A stretch of DNA of 64,000 bases from Roseobacter sp. MH60115 (GTDB taxonomy: Bacteria; Pseudomonadota; Alphaproteobacteria; Rhodobacterales; Rhodobacteraceae), in NCBI RefSeq assembly GCF_015644665.1, contig NZ_JADOBQ010000004.1, positions 193,501 to 257,500 of the forward strand, written 5' to 3'. Numbering within the stretch: position 1 is the first letter of the stretch; each line of letters begins with the position of its first letter. A program made the position numbers and the translations under genes. Shown one piece after another: positions 8,636-16,802 of this stretch. The notes below the pieces were generated by a model. That model did no database searches. It was given only the letters and a program-made list of their open reading frames with translations, and was not told the DNA's origin.

Positions 8636-8668
8636 AAAAAAAGGCGGCGCTAAAAGCACCGCCTTTTT
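8636..8668. terminator. Bidirectional intrinsic terminator between hemH and the 58-aa peptide gene
   Basis: Seven A (8636-8642), a 9-bp stem GGCGGCGCT / AGCACCGCC with loop AAA (one mismatch on plus, a G-U wobble on minus), then five T (8664-8668). It is well placed to end both convergent genes. Confidence 0.85.
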
Positions 8669-8691
8669 AGACTGTAGAACTGAGTTTCCGA

Positions 8692-8868
8692 TTAGGAAAC
8701 AGCAGCAGCCACGATGATCAGAAGCAGGATCGGCAGCAGAACGCCAGTAGACGAACCTTCAGCTTCCTGAACCACAACCGGTGCCTCAACGACTGGCTCT
8801 GCAAGCGAACCTGCGTATGCTGTCGATGCGGCAGCTGTCAGAGCAGCGGCGAGAACGAGTTTTTTCAT
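8692..8868 (-). CDS. Small secreted, membrane-anchored peptide (58 aa), function unknown
   Basis: 58 residues beginning MKKLVLAAALTAAASTAYA. A Sec signal peptide (cleavage likely AYA-GS) is followed by a short Glu/Val-rich linker (EPVVEAPVVVQEAEGSS) and a C-terminal hydrophobic segment (LLPILLLIIVAAA), so the mature product is only about 39 residues with one membrane-spanning stretch. A strong GGAGG Shine-Dalgarno (8876-8880) and the shared terminator downstream argue that it is a real, well-expressed gene. I do not recognise a function. The longer frame to 8919 is not supported by a ribosome site. Confidence 0.85.
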   Translation of the reverse strand: MKKLVLAAALTAAASTAYAGSLAEPVVEAPVVVQEAEGSSTGVLLPILLLIIVAAAVS

Positions 8869-9007
8869 ATCATAACCTCCAGAATCGGCGAGCCACGCAA
8901 AGCGACGGCACGCACTCAAGACTTACCTCGTGATTTTGGTAAAGCATCATAAGATGATGTTTGCAAACTGGATTCCCGTGCAATTCGACAGATGAAAGTT
9001 AATGTCG

Positions 9008-9619
9008 TCAAATTAGCAACACTTGCGTGCCGACCTTCGTCAGACCGAAAAGCTCGGCGATATGTTCGTTGTAAAGACCGATGCAGCCGTTCGACGATTG
9101 CCGCCCGATTTTGCGCGTATCATGCGTCCCGTGGATGCGGTAGTAGGTCCAGCTGAGGTAAAGTGCGTGTGTTCCCATCGGGTTATCCGGACCGGGTCCG
9201 ATGTATTCCGGCCATTCCGGATTGCGCTTGAGCATGGAGGGTGTCGGGCGCCAGCTGGGGCCCTCGACTTTGCGCACGACTTTCGTGCGTCCACGCCGCG
9301 TCAGCTCTTCGGTCAGCGGAACGCTTGAGGGGTATAGTTTGTAGAAGCTTTCGTCCTCGGCCCAGTAATGCAGGGCCCGGCTGTCGATATCGACCAGGAC
9401 GGCACCGTTTCTGAGGTTGGAGAAATAGGGCCGCCAGTCCAGCGTGCGAAAGCTGGAAATGTTCCGGCGCACCACTTCGCTCAGGTCGCGCTCGCCCTGT
9501 GTGGTCGCAGCGGAGTTCACAGATGACGCGTCCTGCGCAAGCGCAGGTGTGGCCAGCATCGCCGCGCTGCCTGCGAGAAAGGACCGGCGACTCGGGGTTG
9601 TAAAACGTTTAACAGACAT
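9008..9619 (-). CDS. L,D-transpeptidase (YkuD), Tat-type signal
   Basis: 203 residues from the ATG at 9619 (GGAGGC just upstream). The N-terminus SRRSFLAGSAAMLATPALAQ is a twin-arginine signal peptide with cleavage after about residue 29. The YkuD domain has His163 (IHGTHDTRK) and catalytic Cys179 (SSNGCIGLYN); the usual Arg two residues after Cys is Gly. YkuD enzymes cross-link peptidoglycan 3-3 or attach proteins to it in the periplasm. A weak hairpin, CATCAT-AAG-ATGATG at 8945-8959, lies downstream. Confidence 0.9.
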   Translation of the reverse strand: MSVKRFTTPSRRSFLAGSAAMLATPALAQDASSVNSAATTQGERDLSEVVRRNISSFRTLDWRPYFSNLRNGAVLVDIDSRALHYWAEDESFYKLYPSSVPLTEELTRRGRTKVVRKVEGPSWRPTPSMLKRNPEWPEYIGPGPDNPMGTHALYLSWTYYRIHGTHDTRKIGRQSSNGCIGLYNEHIAELFGLTKVGTQVLLI

Positions 9620-9784
9620 CGGATGCCTCCATATGCACGATCGACAGGGAATTCCGCGCATTTTATTGCGCGAAAGTCGCAGTCGCAAATCAAACACTTG
9701 TCATCTGAACCTCATGCCCTGATGTGCGTTTGAATTACAACGCATTGCAAGATATGCGGTAAAGCAACGCTTAAGGAGTGCAAA

Positions 9785-10312
9785 ATGATCCGCCTGATTT
9801 CGATTTTTCTCGCGCTAGGGTTAACATTGGCGGCATGTGCGCCCGGTCCGGTGATCACAGATGGCACGGATGCACCCCAGCTTTATCGAATCAGTCGCGG
9901 GGATACGGGCAAGATCCAGTTCCGCATGCTGGACTCCGTGAATGCGCTGCGCAGTGCCTCCGGTCAGGCCCCGCTCGAACTTGATTCCAAGCTCAACGCA
10001 GCCGCCGCAACACACTCCCGCGACATGTCCATCCAGAACCGCCCGTGGCACTTTGGCTCAGACGGATCCTCGCCAATTGATCGGGTGCAGCGCGTGGGAT
10101 ACCCCGGCGTTCTCATCGGCGAGAACATCTCCGAGACATATGAATCCGAGTTGGAGACACTGGGGGCCTGGATGGAAAAACCGGATACCCGCCGCGTGAT
10201 CCTGTCGCCGGATGCGACCCAGATGGGATTTTCCTGGTATCAGGAACGCAACGGTAAAATCTGGTGGACCCTGGTCACTGGCAGTACGATCCCCGGCGCC
10301 GGTCCGGTCTGA
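9785..10312 (+). CDS. CAP/SCP-domain lipoprotein
   Basis: 175 residues with AAGGAG at 9772-9777. The N-terminus is a lipoprotein signal with lipobox LTLAAC, so the protein should be lipidated. The rest is a CAP (cysteine-rich secretory/antigen 5/PR-1) domain: LDSVNALRSASGQAPLELDSKL, AAATHSRDMSIQNRPWHFG, GENISETYES and the late QMGFSWYQERNGKIWWTLV. Family members bind lipids or act on the envelope; the bacterial role is poorly known. It sits between two L,D-transpeptidase genes and converges on the second with a 3-bp gap. Confidence 0.88.
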   Translation: MIRLISIFLALGLTLAACAPGPVITDGTDAPQLYRISRGDTGKIQFRMLDSVNALRSASGQAPLELDSKLNAAAATHSRDMSIQNRPWHFGSDGSSPIDRVQRVGYPGVLIGENISETYESELETLGAWMEKPDTRRVILSPDATQMGFSWYQERNGKIWWTLVTGSTIPGAGPV

Positions 10313-10315
10313 GGA

Positions 10316-10846
10316 TCAGGCGTTCAGGACGATCAGAGTGTCGTCACGCACCATCGCATAGATTTCTTCCATCTCGTCATTGGTCACCGAAATACAGCCC
10401 CAGGTCCAATCCTTCTTGTCCCGCCTGAACGGATTTCTCTGACCGTGGATAAAGATGTCGCCTCCCGGAGATTTCCCCATGGCTTTGGCCAAGGCAACAT
10501 CGTTAACGTTCGGGTAGGAGATACCCAGTGACAGGTGAAACTGAGAGTTGGGATTGCGGCGGTCGATCCGGTAGACGCCTTCCGGCGTTTTGCCGTCACC
10601 TTCGATCTGCTTGTGGCCGACAGGCGCAAATCCCAGGTTGATGTCATAGCTTTTCAGCAGCGCGTCGTGATGCAAAAGATGCATCCGGCGCTGACCCTTG
10701 TTGACCACGACATAGGTGACCTCCGGCCCATCATACCGGCGAAACTTTGAACTGCCTGCACATCCACCCAACGCCATTGCGGCGACCGTGGTGATCATCA
10801 AATCTCTGCGACGCATTTTCTGCTGTCCCGTTTGTCTTTTCGACAT
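10316..10846 (-). CDS. L,D-transpeptidase (YkuD) lipoprotein
   Basis: 176 residues from the ATG at 10846; an internal ATG at 10816 (MRRRDLMITT) is an equally good start. The N-terminal RRRDLMITTVAAMALGGC is a signal peptide with lipobox ALGGC and a Tat-like double Arg. The YkuD domain follows: MHLLHHDALLKSYDINLGFAPVGHK, GDGKTPEGVYRI, then His134 (FIHGQRN) and Cys151 (WTWGCISVTN). It probably modifies peptidoglycan in the periplasm while anchored to a membrane. It is of the YafK-like type and clearly different from the paralogue at 9008-9619. Confidence 0.88.
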   Translation of the reverse strand: MSKRQTGQQKMRRRDLMITTVAAMALGGCAGSSKFRRYDGPEVTYVVVNKGQRRMHLLHHDALLKSYDINLGFAPVGHKQIEGDGKTPEGVYRIDRRNPNSQFHLSLGISYPNVNDVALAKAMGKSPGGDIFIHGQRNPFRRDKKDWTWGCISVTNDEMEEIYAMVRDDTLIVLNA

Positions 10847-10902
10847 TCTGCTCTTGTGGCACGGATACCATGGAAAATCGGTTAAACCACCTCACAAATT
10901 TG

Positions 10903-11682
10903 TCAGGTATCTGATTTTTTCGCCAGTTGTTTTTCGATTGCAATCAAACGGCTGAGCACTTCGTCGCGGTAGGCGTCGGTCACCGCGCCCGCCTCTTCCT
11001 GATGCGCGTCCTGCATGGAGTTCACGATCAGACCGACCAGCAGGTTTACCACGGCGAAGGTGGTGATCATGATGAAGGGGACGAAGAACACCCAGGCATA
11101 GGGGTAGACTTCCATCACCGGGCGCACGATGCCCATGGACCAGCTTTCCAGCGTCATGATCTGGAACAGGGTGTATCCGCTCAGCGCCAGCGAGCCGAAC
11201 CAGTCGGGGAAACTGGCGGCGAACAGTTTGGTTGCGATCACCGCCCCGATGTAGAAAATGATCGCCATCAACAGGAACACGCTCGCCATGCCCGGCAGCG
11301 CGGTCACGAACCCCTCGACCACCCGGCGCAGGCGCGGTGCCACCGAGATGACCCGCAGCACCCGCAAAATCCGCAGGGCCCGCAGCACCGACATGGTCTG
11401 TGACCCCGGGATCAGCGCAGCGGTCACGATGGCGAAATCAAAGAGGTTCCAGCCGCTTTTGAAAAACCGCTTCCCCCGCGCGAAAATCTTCAACAGAAGC
11501 TCTGCGATGAAAAACCCCAGACAGGCCGTATCCAGCGCAACGATCAACGTGCCCGCCTGCGCCATCAGGGTCGGCGACGTCTCCATCCCCAACAGGATCG
11601 CATTGAAAATGATCACCCCCATCACAAGGTTGATCACCCAGGTCTGATCCAGCCAGACATCCAGTTTTTGGCGCAACGTCAT
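10903..11682 (-). CDS. Bacterial voltage-gated sodium channel (NaChBac/NavAb family)
   Basis: 259 residues from the ATG at 11682, with GAGGAG upstream. One six-helix subunit: S1-S4 voltage sensor with gating arginines R101, R104, R107 and R110 in S4, then S5, pore and S6. The selectivity filter TLESWS (177-182) followed by MGIVRP is the BacNav signature, so Na+ selectivity is expected for the tetramer in the inner membrane. The C-terminal tail (residues 222-259) is a short charged helix likely to form the tetrameric coiled coil. It follows the RNA methyltransferase gene by 17 bp and is probably the last gene of that transcript. Roles in motility, pH or pressure response have been described for relatives; none can be read from here. 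Confidence 0.92.
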   Translation of the reverse strand: MTLRQKLDVWLDQTWVINLVMGVIIFNAILLGMETSPTLMAQAGTLIVALDTACLGFFIAELLLKIFARGKRFFKSGWNLFDFAIVTAALIPGSQTMSVLRALRILRVLRVISVAPRLRRVVEGFVTALPGMASVFLLMAIIFYIGAVIATKLFAASFPDWFGSLALSGYTLFQIMTLESWSMGIVRPVMEVYPYAWVFFVPFIMITTFAVVNLLVGLIVNSMQDAHQEEAGAVTDAYRDEVLSRLIAIEKQLAKKSDT

Positions 11683-11699
11683 CGATCTCTCCTCAAGAG

Positions 11700-12929
11700 C
11701 TATCCGCGCATATGGGGGGCGGTGAAGCTGGCGGCAAGCTCTACATGCGCCGACCAGCGGAATTGATCGACCACTTGTACCCAATCAAGCGTAAAGCCCG
11801 CGTTTAGCAGGACCTTCGCATCTCTGGCGAAACTCACCGGGTTGCAGGATACATAGGCGATGCGAGGGGTTGTTGTCTTTGCCAGTTCAATGATCTGCGC
11901 CTCCGCGCCCGCGCGCGGCGGGTCCAGCACAATCGCCTGTGCCTTTGTCATCTCGTCCGGCAAAAGCGGCCGCCGGAACAGGTCGCGCACTTCGGACGTG
12001 ACCTGTTTCAGCCCTTTGGCCTTGCGCCATCCCTGATCCAGTGCGGCGATCATCTCGGACGCGCCCTCCACCGCATGCACTTCGGCGGTCCGCGCCAAGG
12101 GCAAGGCAAAAGTCCCACACCCTGCAAAGAGGTCAATGATCCGCGTGGCCCCGTCGGTGATCTCCTGCACGGCGGCCAGCAGTGCCGCCTCTCCATGGGC
12201 CGTGGCCTGCAAAAAGGCACCCGGTGGCGGCGTGATGTCGATACTGTCCAGACTATGCACCGGCGGGGTGCGCATCGCCACAACCTCATCCGCCCACGTC
12301 AGACGCGCCAACCCCATCTGATCGCAGATCGCCGCGAGCTGCTGACGCAAGGGGCCGTCCAGCGGTTTGCCATTGCTGACCGCCACATCGAGGCCGGTTT
12401 TGGTTGTCGTGACCATGACGGAAAGTGGCGTTTTGCGGCTGGCACCGATACCGGCAAGCGCCTCAGCCACGGCCATCCCGTCCAGCACCTCCGGCGCCAC
12501 CAATTTACAATCCGGAATGGCCACAATGGTATCAGACGCGCGCCCGTGGAACCCCGCCAAGGCCCCTTTCTTGGTGCGCCGCGCGGCAAAGCCCGCGCGT
12601 CTGCGGGACTGGGCGGGCGACGTCTGGATCGGCCTGAAAACAGTCTCTAATCTCTGCGCTTCCAGCGCACGCCGTACCACATCGACCTTCCACGCGGCGA
12701 CAAAATCATCATCCGCATGCTGCAGCTGGCAGCCGCCGCAGGATTTGAAATGGCGGCAGGGAGGGGCAACACGGCGGTCAGAGGGGGTCAGGACCTTCAC
12801 ATCCTGCAAGGAGGACCCCTCCAACCGCCCGGTGACAATTTCCCCCGGCAGGGTCAGCGGTGCAAAAACAGGGCCCTCGGCCACGCCATCGCCCTGAAGA
12901 CCCAAATGCTTAATCACGAATTCCGTCAT
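11700..12929 (-). CDS. Class I SAM-dependent RNA (uracil-5-)methyltransferase, TrmA/RlmC/RlmD family
   Basis: 409 residues. An N-terminal TRAM-like beta-barrel (to about 50) precedes the iron-sulfur motif CRHFKSCGGCQLQH; the SAM domain has DLFAGCGTFALPLA, and the catalytic Cys is in YVSCNP. DPPRAGA is the family motif before it. The closest role is 5-methyluridine formation in 23S rRNA (RlmD type, U1939), but the exact target cannot be read from sequence. It lies between the ABC exporter pair and the sodium channel gene. Confidence 0.88.
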   Translation of the reverse strand: MTEFVIKHLGLQGDGVAEGPVFAPLTLPGEIVTGRLEGSSLQDVKVLTPSDRRVAPPCRHFKSCGGCQLQHADDDFVAAWKVDVVRRALEAQRLETVFRPIQTSPAQSRRRAGFAARRTKKGALAGFHGRASDTIVAIPDCKLVAPEVLDGMAVAEALAGIGASRKTPLSVMVTTTKTGLDVAVSNGKPLDGPLRQQLAAICDQMGLARLTWADEVVAMRTPPVHSLDSIDITPPPGAFLQATAHGEAALLAAVQEITDGATRIIDLFAGCGTFALPLARTAEVHAVEGASEMIAALDQGWRKAKGLKQVTSEVRDLFRRPLLPDEMTKAQAIVLDPPRAGAEAQIIELAKTTTPRIAYVSCNPVSFARDAKVLLNAGFTLDWVQVVDQFRWSAHVELAASFTAPHMRG

Positions 12930-12969
12930 GCCGCCTGCCTTACGGCAGGATCAGCCCGCGCAAAAGCCC

Positions 12970-14802
12970 CTATTCCGCAGCCTGTGTCCGAATGAACCCA
13001 CCCGATTGCCGGTCCCAATACTGCGCGTAGAGCCCACCTTTGGCCAGCAATTCCTCATGGCTGCCATTCTCGACGATCTGCCCGTCATCCATGACGATGA
13101 TCCGGTCCATTTCGGTGAGCGTCGACAGGCGGTGCGCAATGGCCAGAACGGTCTTGCCGTCCATCACACGCTCAAGTGCGGCCTGAATCGCGGCCTCAAC
13201 CTCGCTGTCCAGCGCGCTTGTCGCCTCGTCCAGCACCAGAATGGGCGCGTCCTTGAGAATCGCCCGCGCCAGAGCAATCCGTTGACGCTGCCCGCCCGAA
13301 AGCTTCACGCCGCGCTCACCCAGATGCGCGTCATAGCCGGTGCGCCCCCGGTGATCGACCAGATCGACAATGAAGTCATGCGCTTCGGCCTTTTTTGCCG
13401 CCTCGATCACCGCGTCCTCACCCGCGTCAGGCCGCCCGTAGATGATGTTGTCCAGCGCGGAGCGATTGAACATGGCCGTTTCCTGCGTGACAATCCCGAT
13501 GTTGCGGCGCAGGCTTTCCTGCGTCACGGCGGTAACATCCTGCCCGTCGATCTCGATGGCACCCTCTTCGGCATCGTAGAGCCGTAAGAGCAACGCCACC
13601 AACGTCGATTTACCCACACCGGAGGCGCCAACGATCCCCAGCTTTTCGCCGGGCTTGATGGTCAGATTGATGTCCCGCACGCCGCCGGTGTCCCGCCCGT
13701 AGGCAAAGCCGATATCGCGCAGCACGATCTGCCCGTCAGGCACCTGTAAGGCGCTGGCCTCGGGGTCATCCTCGACACGGTTGCGCGGGGTCAGCGTGCG
13801 AATGCCGTCTTCGATCTCGCCGATGTTGGAGTAGATCGCCATCAGCGTGAAACTGACCCAACCGGTCATCTGCGCGATGCGGATGGCCACTGCACCTGCC
13901 GCCACGATATCCCCCTGGCTCGCCTGCCCCGATTGCCAGAGCAGGATCGTGCCGCCCAGCAGGAGCACGGGCAGCAACCCGGCCAGCGTCATCAGCGAAA
14001 ACCGAAAGCCCGCAGCGAGGTATCCGAATTCCAAAGCCCGCGCGCGAAAGGTCTGCATCGCGCCAAGGGCGGCGCGGTCTTCGTGATCCGCATGGGCAAA
14101 AAGCTTGACCGTCTTGATGTTGGTGATCGTGTCCACCACCTGGCCCGAGACCATCGCCCGCGCCCCCGCCCGCCCGGCGGAGCGTTTGCGGACGCGTGGC
14201 AGGAACCAGTTGATCATGGCAAAGTAAAGCACCAGCCAGACGGCAAACCCCAGCGCCACGCGCGGATCAATCGCCAGCAACAGCAGCACCGACCCGGCCA
14301 GCGAGGCCAGCGCAAAGGCCACGACGTTGATGGCTTCGGACACCACATCCGTGACGGCGCGCGCCGCCTGCATCTGCTTCTGCGCGATCCGGCCTGCGAA
14401 ATCATCGTCGAAAAACCCAACCGTCTGCCCCAGCGTCCAGCGATGCAGGCGCGACAGGACCAGCGGGTTCACATTGGGCTGCACGATGATCGCATTGGCC
14501 GAGGCCGAGAGACCAAAGAATATCGGCCGCGCCACCATGAAAAACGCCACCGCCGCGACGATCATCCCGATGTTCCGACCGTCAAAAAACGCCTCTGGCC
14601 CAGCGCTCGCCGTGGCATCAATGACAAGGCCCAGGATCAGCGCCGTGCCCGCCTCCATCGCCCCGGCGGCGGCGGAGAGGAAAGCGGCGAGCCAGAGCGC
14701 AGGCCAGGACCCGCTCAGGCACCACCGCATGAAGGCGCCAAGCGTCTGTGGTGGTGGGCCTTCCGCGGGCCGGAAGGCGTCAATCCAGTCCGATATCTTC
14801 AC
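12970..14802 (-). CDS. ABC exporter half-transporter (permease-ATPase fusion), second of a pair
   Basis: 610 residues. An N-terminal six-helix exporter membrane domain (to about 330) is followed by the ATPase: Walker A GASGVGKST, signature LSGGQRQRIALARA, Walker B ILVLDEATSALD with the catalytic Glu, and the H-loop AIAHRLSTL. The start overlaps the stop of the first half (ATGA), so the two are made together and probably form a heterodimer; both ATP sites keep the catalytic Glu, unlike many heterodimeric exporters. The substrate is unknown; lipids, peptides and drugs are all possible. Confidence 0.9.
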   Translation of the reverse strand: MKISDWIDAFRPAEGPPPQTLGAFMRWCLSGSWPALWLAAFLSAAAGAMEAGTALILGLVIDATASAGPEAFFDGRNIGMIVAAVAFFMVARPIFFGLSASANAIIVQPNVNPLVLSRLHRWTLGQTVGFFDDDFAGRIAQKQMQAARAVTDVVSEAINVVAFALASLAGSVLLLLAIDPRVALGFAVWLVLYFAMINWFLPRVRKRSAGRAGARAMVSGQVVDTITNIKTVKLFAHADHEDRAALGAMQTFRARALEFGYLAAGFRFSLMTLAGLLPVLLLGGTILLWQSGQASQGDIVAAGAVAIRIAQMTGWVSFTLMAIYSNIGEIEDGIRTLTPRNRVEDDPEASALQVPDGQIVLRDIGFAYGRDTGGVRDINLTIKPGEKLGIVGASGVGKSTLVALLLRLYDAEEGAIEIDGQDVTAVTQESLRRNIGIVTQETAMFNRSALDNIIYGRPDAGEDAVIEAAKKAEAHDFIVDLVDHRGRTGYDAHLGERGVKLSGGQRQRIALARAILKDAPILVLDEATSALDSEVEAAIQAALERVMDGKTVLAIAHRLSTLTEMDRIIVMDDGQIVENGSHEELLAKGGLYAQYWDRQSGGFIRTQAAE

Positions 14803-16637
14803 GACGCCTCCTCAATGGCCAGAAATCCGCCCGACTGCCGGGCCCAGAAATCTGCATATAGTCCGCCTTGGGCCAAAAGCGCGTCATGGCTGCCATCTTC
14901 GACAATGCGCCCCTGATCAAGCACCAGAATCCGGTCCATCTGGGCAATGGTCGACAGGCGGTGGGCAATGGCGATCACGGTTTTGCCCTTCATCATGCCA
15001 TAGAGCGTATCCTGAATTGCCGCCTCCACTTCGCTGTCGAGCGCGCTTGTCGCCTCATCCAGCAGCAGGATCGGCGCATTTTTCAGAATGACCCGCGCCA
15101 GCGTAACCCGCTGCCGCTGACCACCCGACAGTTTCACGCCGCGTTCGCCCACCTGCGCGTCATAGCCCCGGCGGCCCTGCGGGTCCTCCAAATCGAGGAT
15201 GAATTCATGCGCCTGTGCCTGCCGGGCGGCAGAATACATGTCCTCTTCGGTCGCATCCACACGTCCGTAGAGGATGTTGTCCCGCACCGAGCGATGCAGA
15301 AGCGAGCTGTCCTGTTGCACCATGCCAATCGCCAGACGCAACGTGTCCTGCTGAACCTTGGTGATGTCCTGACCATCGATCAGGATTTGCCCTCTCTCCG
15401 GGTCATAGAACCGCAGCAGCAGCTTCACCAGCGTCGATTTCCCGGCACCGGACCGGCCCACGAGGCCGATTTTTTCGCCCCGCCGGATGGTCAGATCGAT
15501 GCCGTCCAACCCGCCGGACTCGCGCCCATAGTGATGCGACAGACCTTTGACCTCGATGGTGCCATCGGTCAGTTTCAGTGGCGTCGCGTGCTCATCATCG
15601 GTCAGGGTCACGGGCTGCGCAATGGTCTCCATCCCCTCGGACACCACGCCGAACTCGCGGAAAAACGTGGTCAGCGCCCACATGATCCAGCCCGTCATGG
15701 CGTTCAGCCGCAGTGTCAAGGCCGTGGCCGCCGCAACAACACCCACACTGGTGGTCCCTTGCATCCACAGCAGAATAGCCCAGCCTACAACGCCGACGAT
15801 CAGCAGACCGTTGAGCAGGACAAGCGAGACATCCATGATCGTGAAAATCCGCATCTCGACCTGGAAGGTCTTGCGCGTCTCCTCGATAGCCTCTTTGGCG
15901 TAGTCCAGCTCCTGCTCATGATGCGCGAACATCTTCACCGAATGAATGTTGGTATAGGCGTCAACCACACGTCCGGTCACAACCGACCGCGCGTTGGAGG
16001 CCGCCTGCGAGGCCGGACCCACCCGCTTGATGGTCCACCGCAGCAATAGGCCGTAGAGCAGGAACCACCCCAGCAACGGGATCAGCAACCGTGGATCAGA
16101 GGATGACAACAGGATCGCCGCCCCCAGAAGATAGGCCAGCGAGAAGGAAATCGCGTCAAAGACCTGAAACACCACCTCCCCCGCGGCGGACGGTGTCTGC
16201 ATGATCCGGTTGGCGATCCGTCCGGCGAAGTCGTTCTCGAACCAGCCCACCGATTGCCGTAACACCTGCCGATGTGCCCGCCAGCGGATCATCGTGCCGA
16301 AATTCGGCAGAATCGCGTTGTTCAGCAGCAAGACATCCAGCGCCTGCAACAGAGGCCGCGCGGTCAGGATGAAAATGGCCATGAGAATCAACTCGGTGCC
16401 ATAGGTTTCCCAGACGGTTTCGGGCGCACCCTCCAGCACGTCGACGACGCGGCCCATGTAAAAGATCAGGCTGATTTCAATCGCGGCCACAATGACCGAC
16501 ATAATGCCTGCCCAGACAAAGACCTTTTTGAACGGCTGGGCGTATTGCAGCATGAACGGCCACAGCGTCTGCGGTGGGTTATTTGTCTCTGTATAGGGGC
16601 AATAGGGGTCTACAAGACGTTCAAAGAAACGGAACAT
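14799..16637 (-). CDS. ABC exporter half-transporter (permease-ATPase fusion), first of a pair
   Basis: 612 residues, with the same architecture as its downstream partner: membrane domain to about residue 330, then Walker A GRSGAGKST, LSGGQRQRVTLARV, Walker B ILLLDEATSALD and AIAHRLSTI. The N-terminus MFRFFERLVDPYCPYTETNN precedes the first helix and is typical of this alphaproteobacterial pair. The 165 bp in front contain a perfect inverted repeat (16766-16777) that could be an operator. Confidence 0.9.
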   Translation of the reverse strand: MFRFFERLVDPYCPYTETNNPPQTLWPFMLQYAQPFKKVFVWAGIMSVIVAAIEISLIFYMGRVVDVLEGAPETVWETYGTELILMAIFILTARPLLQALDVLLLNNAILPNFGTMIRWRAHRQVLRQSVGWFENDFAGRIANRIMQTPSAAGEVVFQVFDAISFSLAYLLGAAILLSSSDPRLLIPLLGWFLLYGLLLRWTIKRVGPASQAASNARSVVTGRVVDAYTNIHSVKMFAHHEQELDYAKEAIEETRKTFQVEMRIFTIMDVSLVLLNGLLIVGVVGWAILLWMQGTTSVGVVAAATALTLRLNAMTGWIMWALTTFFREFGVVSEGMETIAQPVTLTDDEHATPLKLTDGTIEVKGLSHHYGRESGGLDGIDLTIRRGEKIGLVGRSGAGKSTLVKLLLRFYDPERGQILIDGQDITKVQQDTLRLAIGMVQQDSSLLHRSVRDNILYGRVDATEEDMYSAARQAQAHEFILDLEDPQGRRGYDAQVGERGVKLSGGQRQRVTLARVILKNAPILLLDEATSALDSEVEAAIQDTLYGMMKGKTVIAIAHRLSTIAQMDRILVLDQGRIVEDGSHDALLAQGGLYADFWARQSGGFLAIEEAS

Positions 16638-16765
16638 GGTGGGGGCCTTCGTCGGAAAATTCGAAATGATCGGGCACTGCGGAGCAGGCCTTCAGGAGCG
16701 TGGTTATGACAAAGTCAGTTGAACCAAATCCCACGATACATTTCGTATTCCTCCGTCTTGATGAT

Positions 16766-16777
16766 TTGTATGTACAA
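16766..16777. promoter_or_regulatory. Inverted repeat, possible operator in front of the ABC exporter genes
   Basis: TTGTA-TG-TACAA is a perfect 5-bp inverted repeat in an AT-richer 165-bp intergenic stretch (16638-16802), 129 bp upstream of the exporter start. No matching regulator is adjacent. Confidence 0.3.
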
Positions 16778-16802
16778 AAGATGTGGCGGCTTGTCGACCA
16801 CT

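Noticed and set aside
13933-16049. Plus-strand open frames of 254-393 codons
   Set aside because: Antisense to the two ABC exporter genes; Arg/Pro/His-rich shadow sequence of GC-rich codons with no recognisable domain.
16690-16760. GGAGG followed by an 8-codon frame on the minus strand upstream of the ABC exporters
   Set aside because: Very short; a good Shine-Dalgarno alone is not enough to call a leader peptide, and no codon pattern suggests attenuation.
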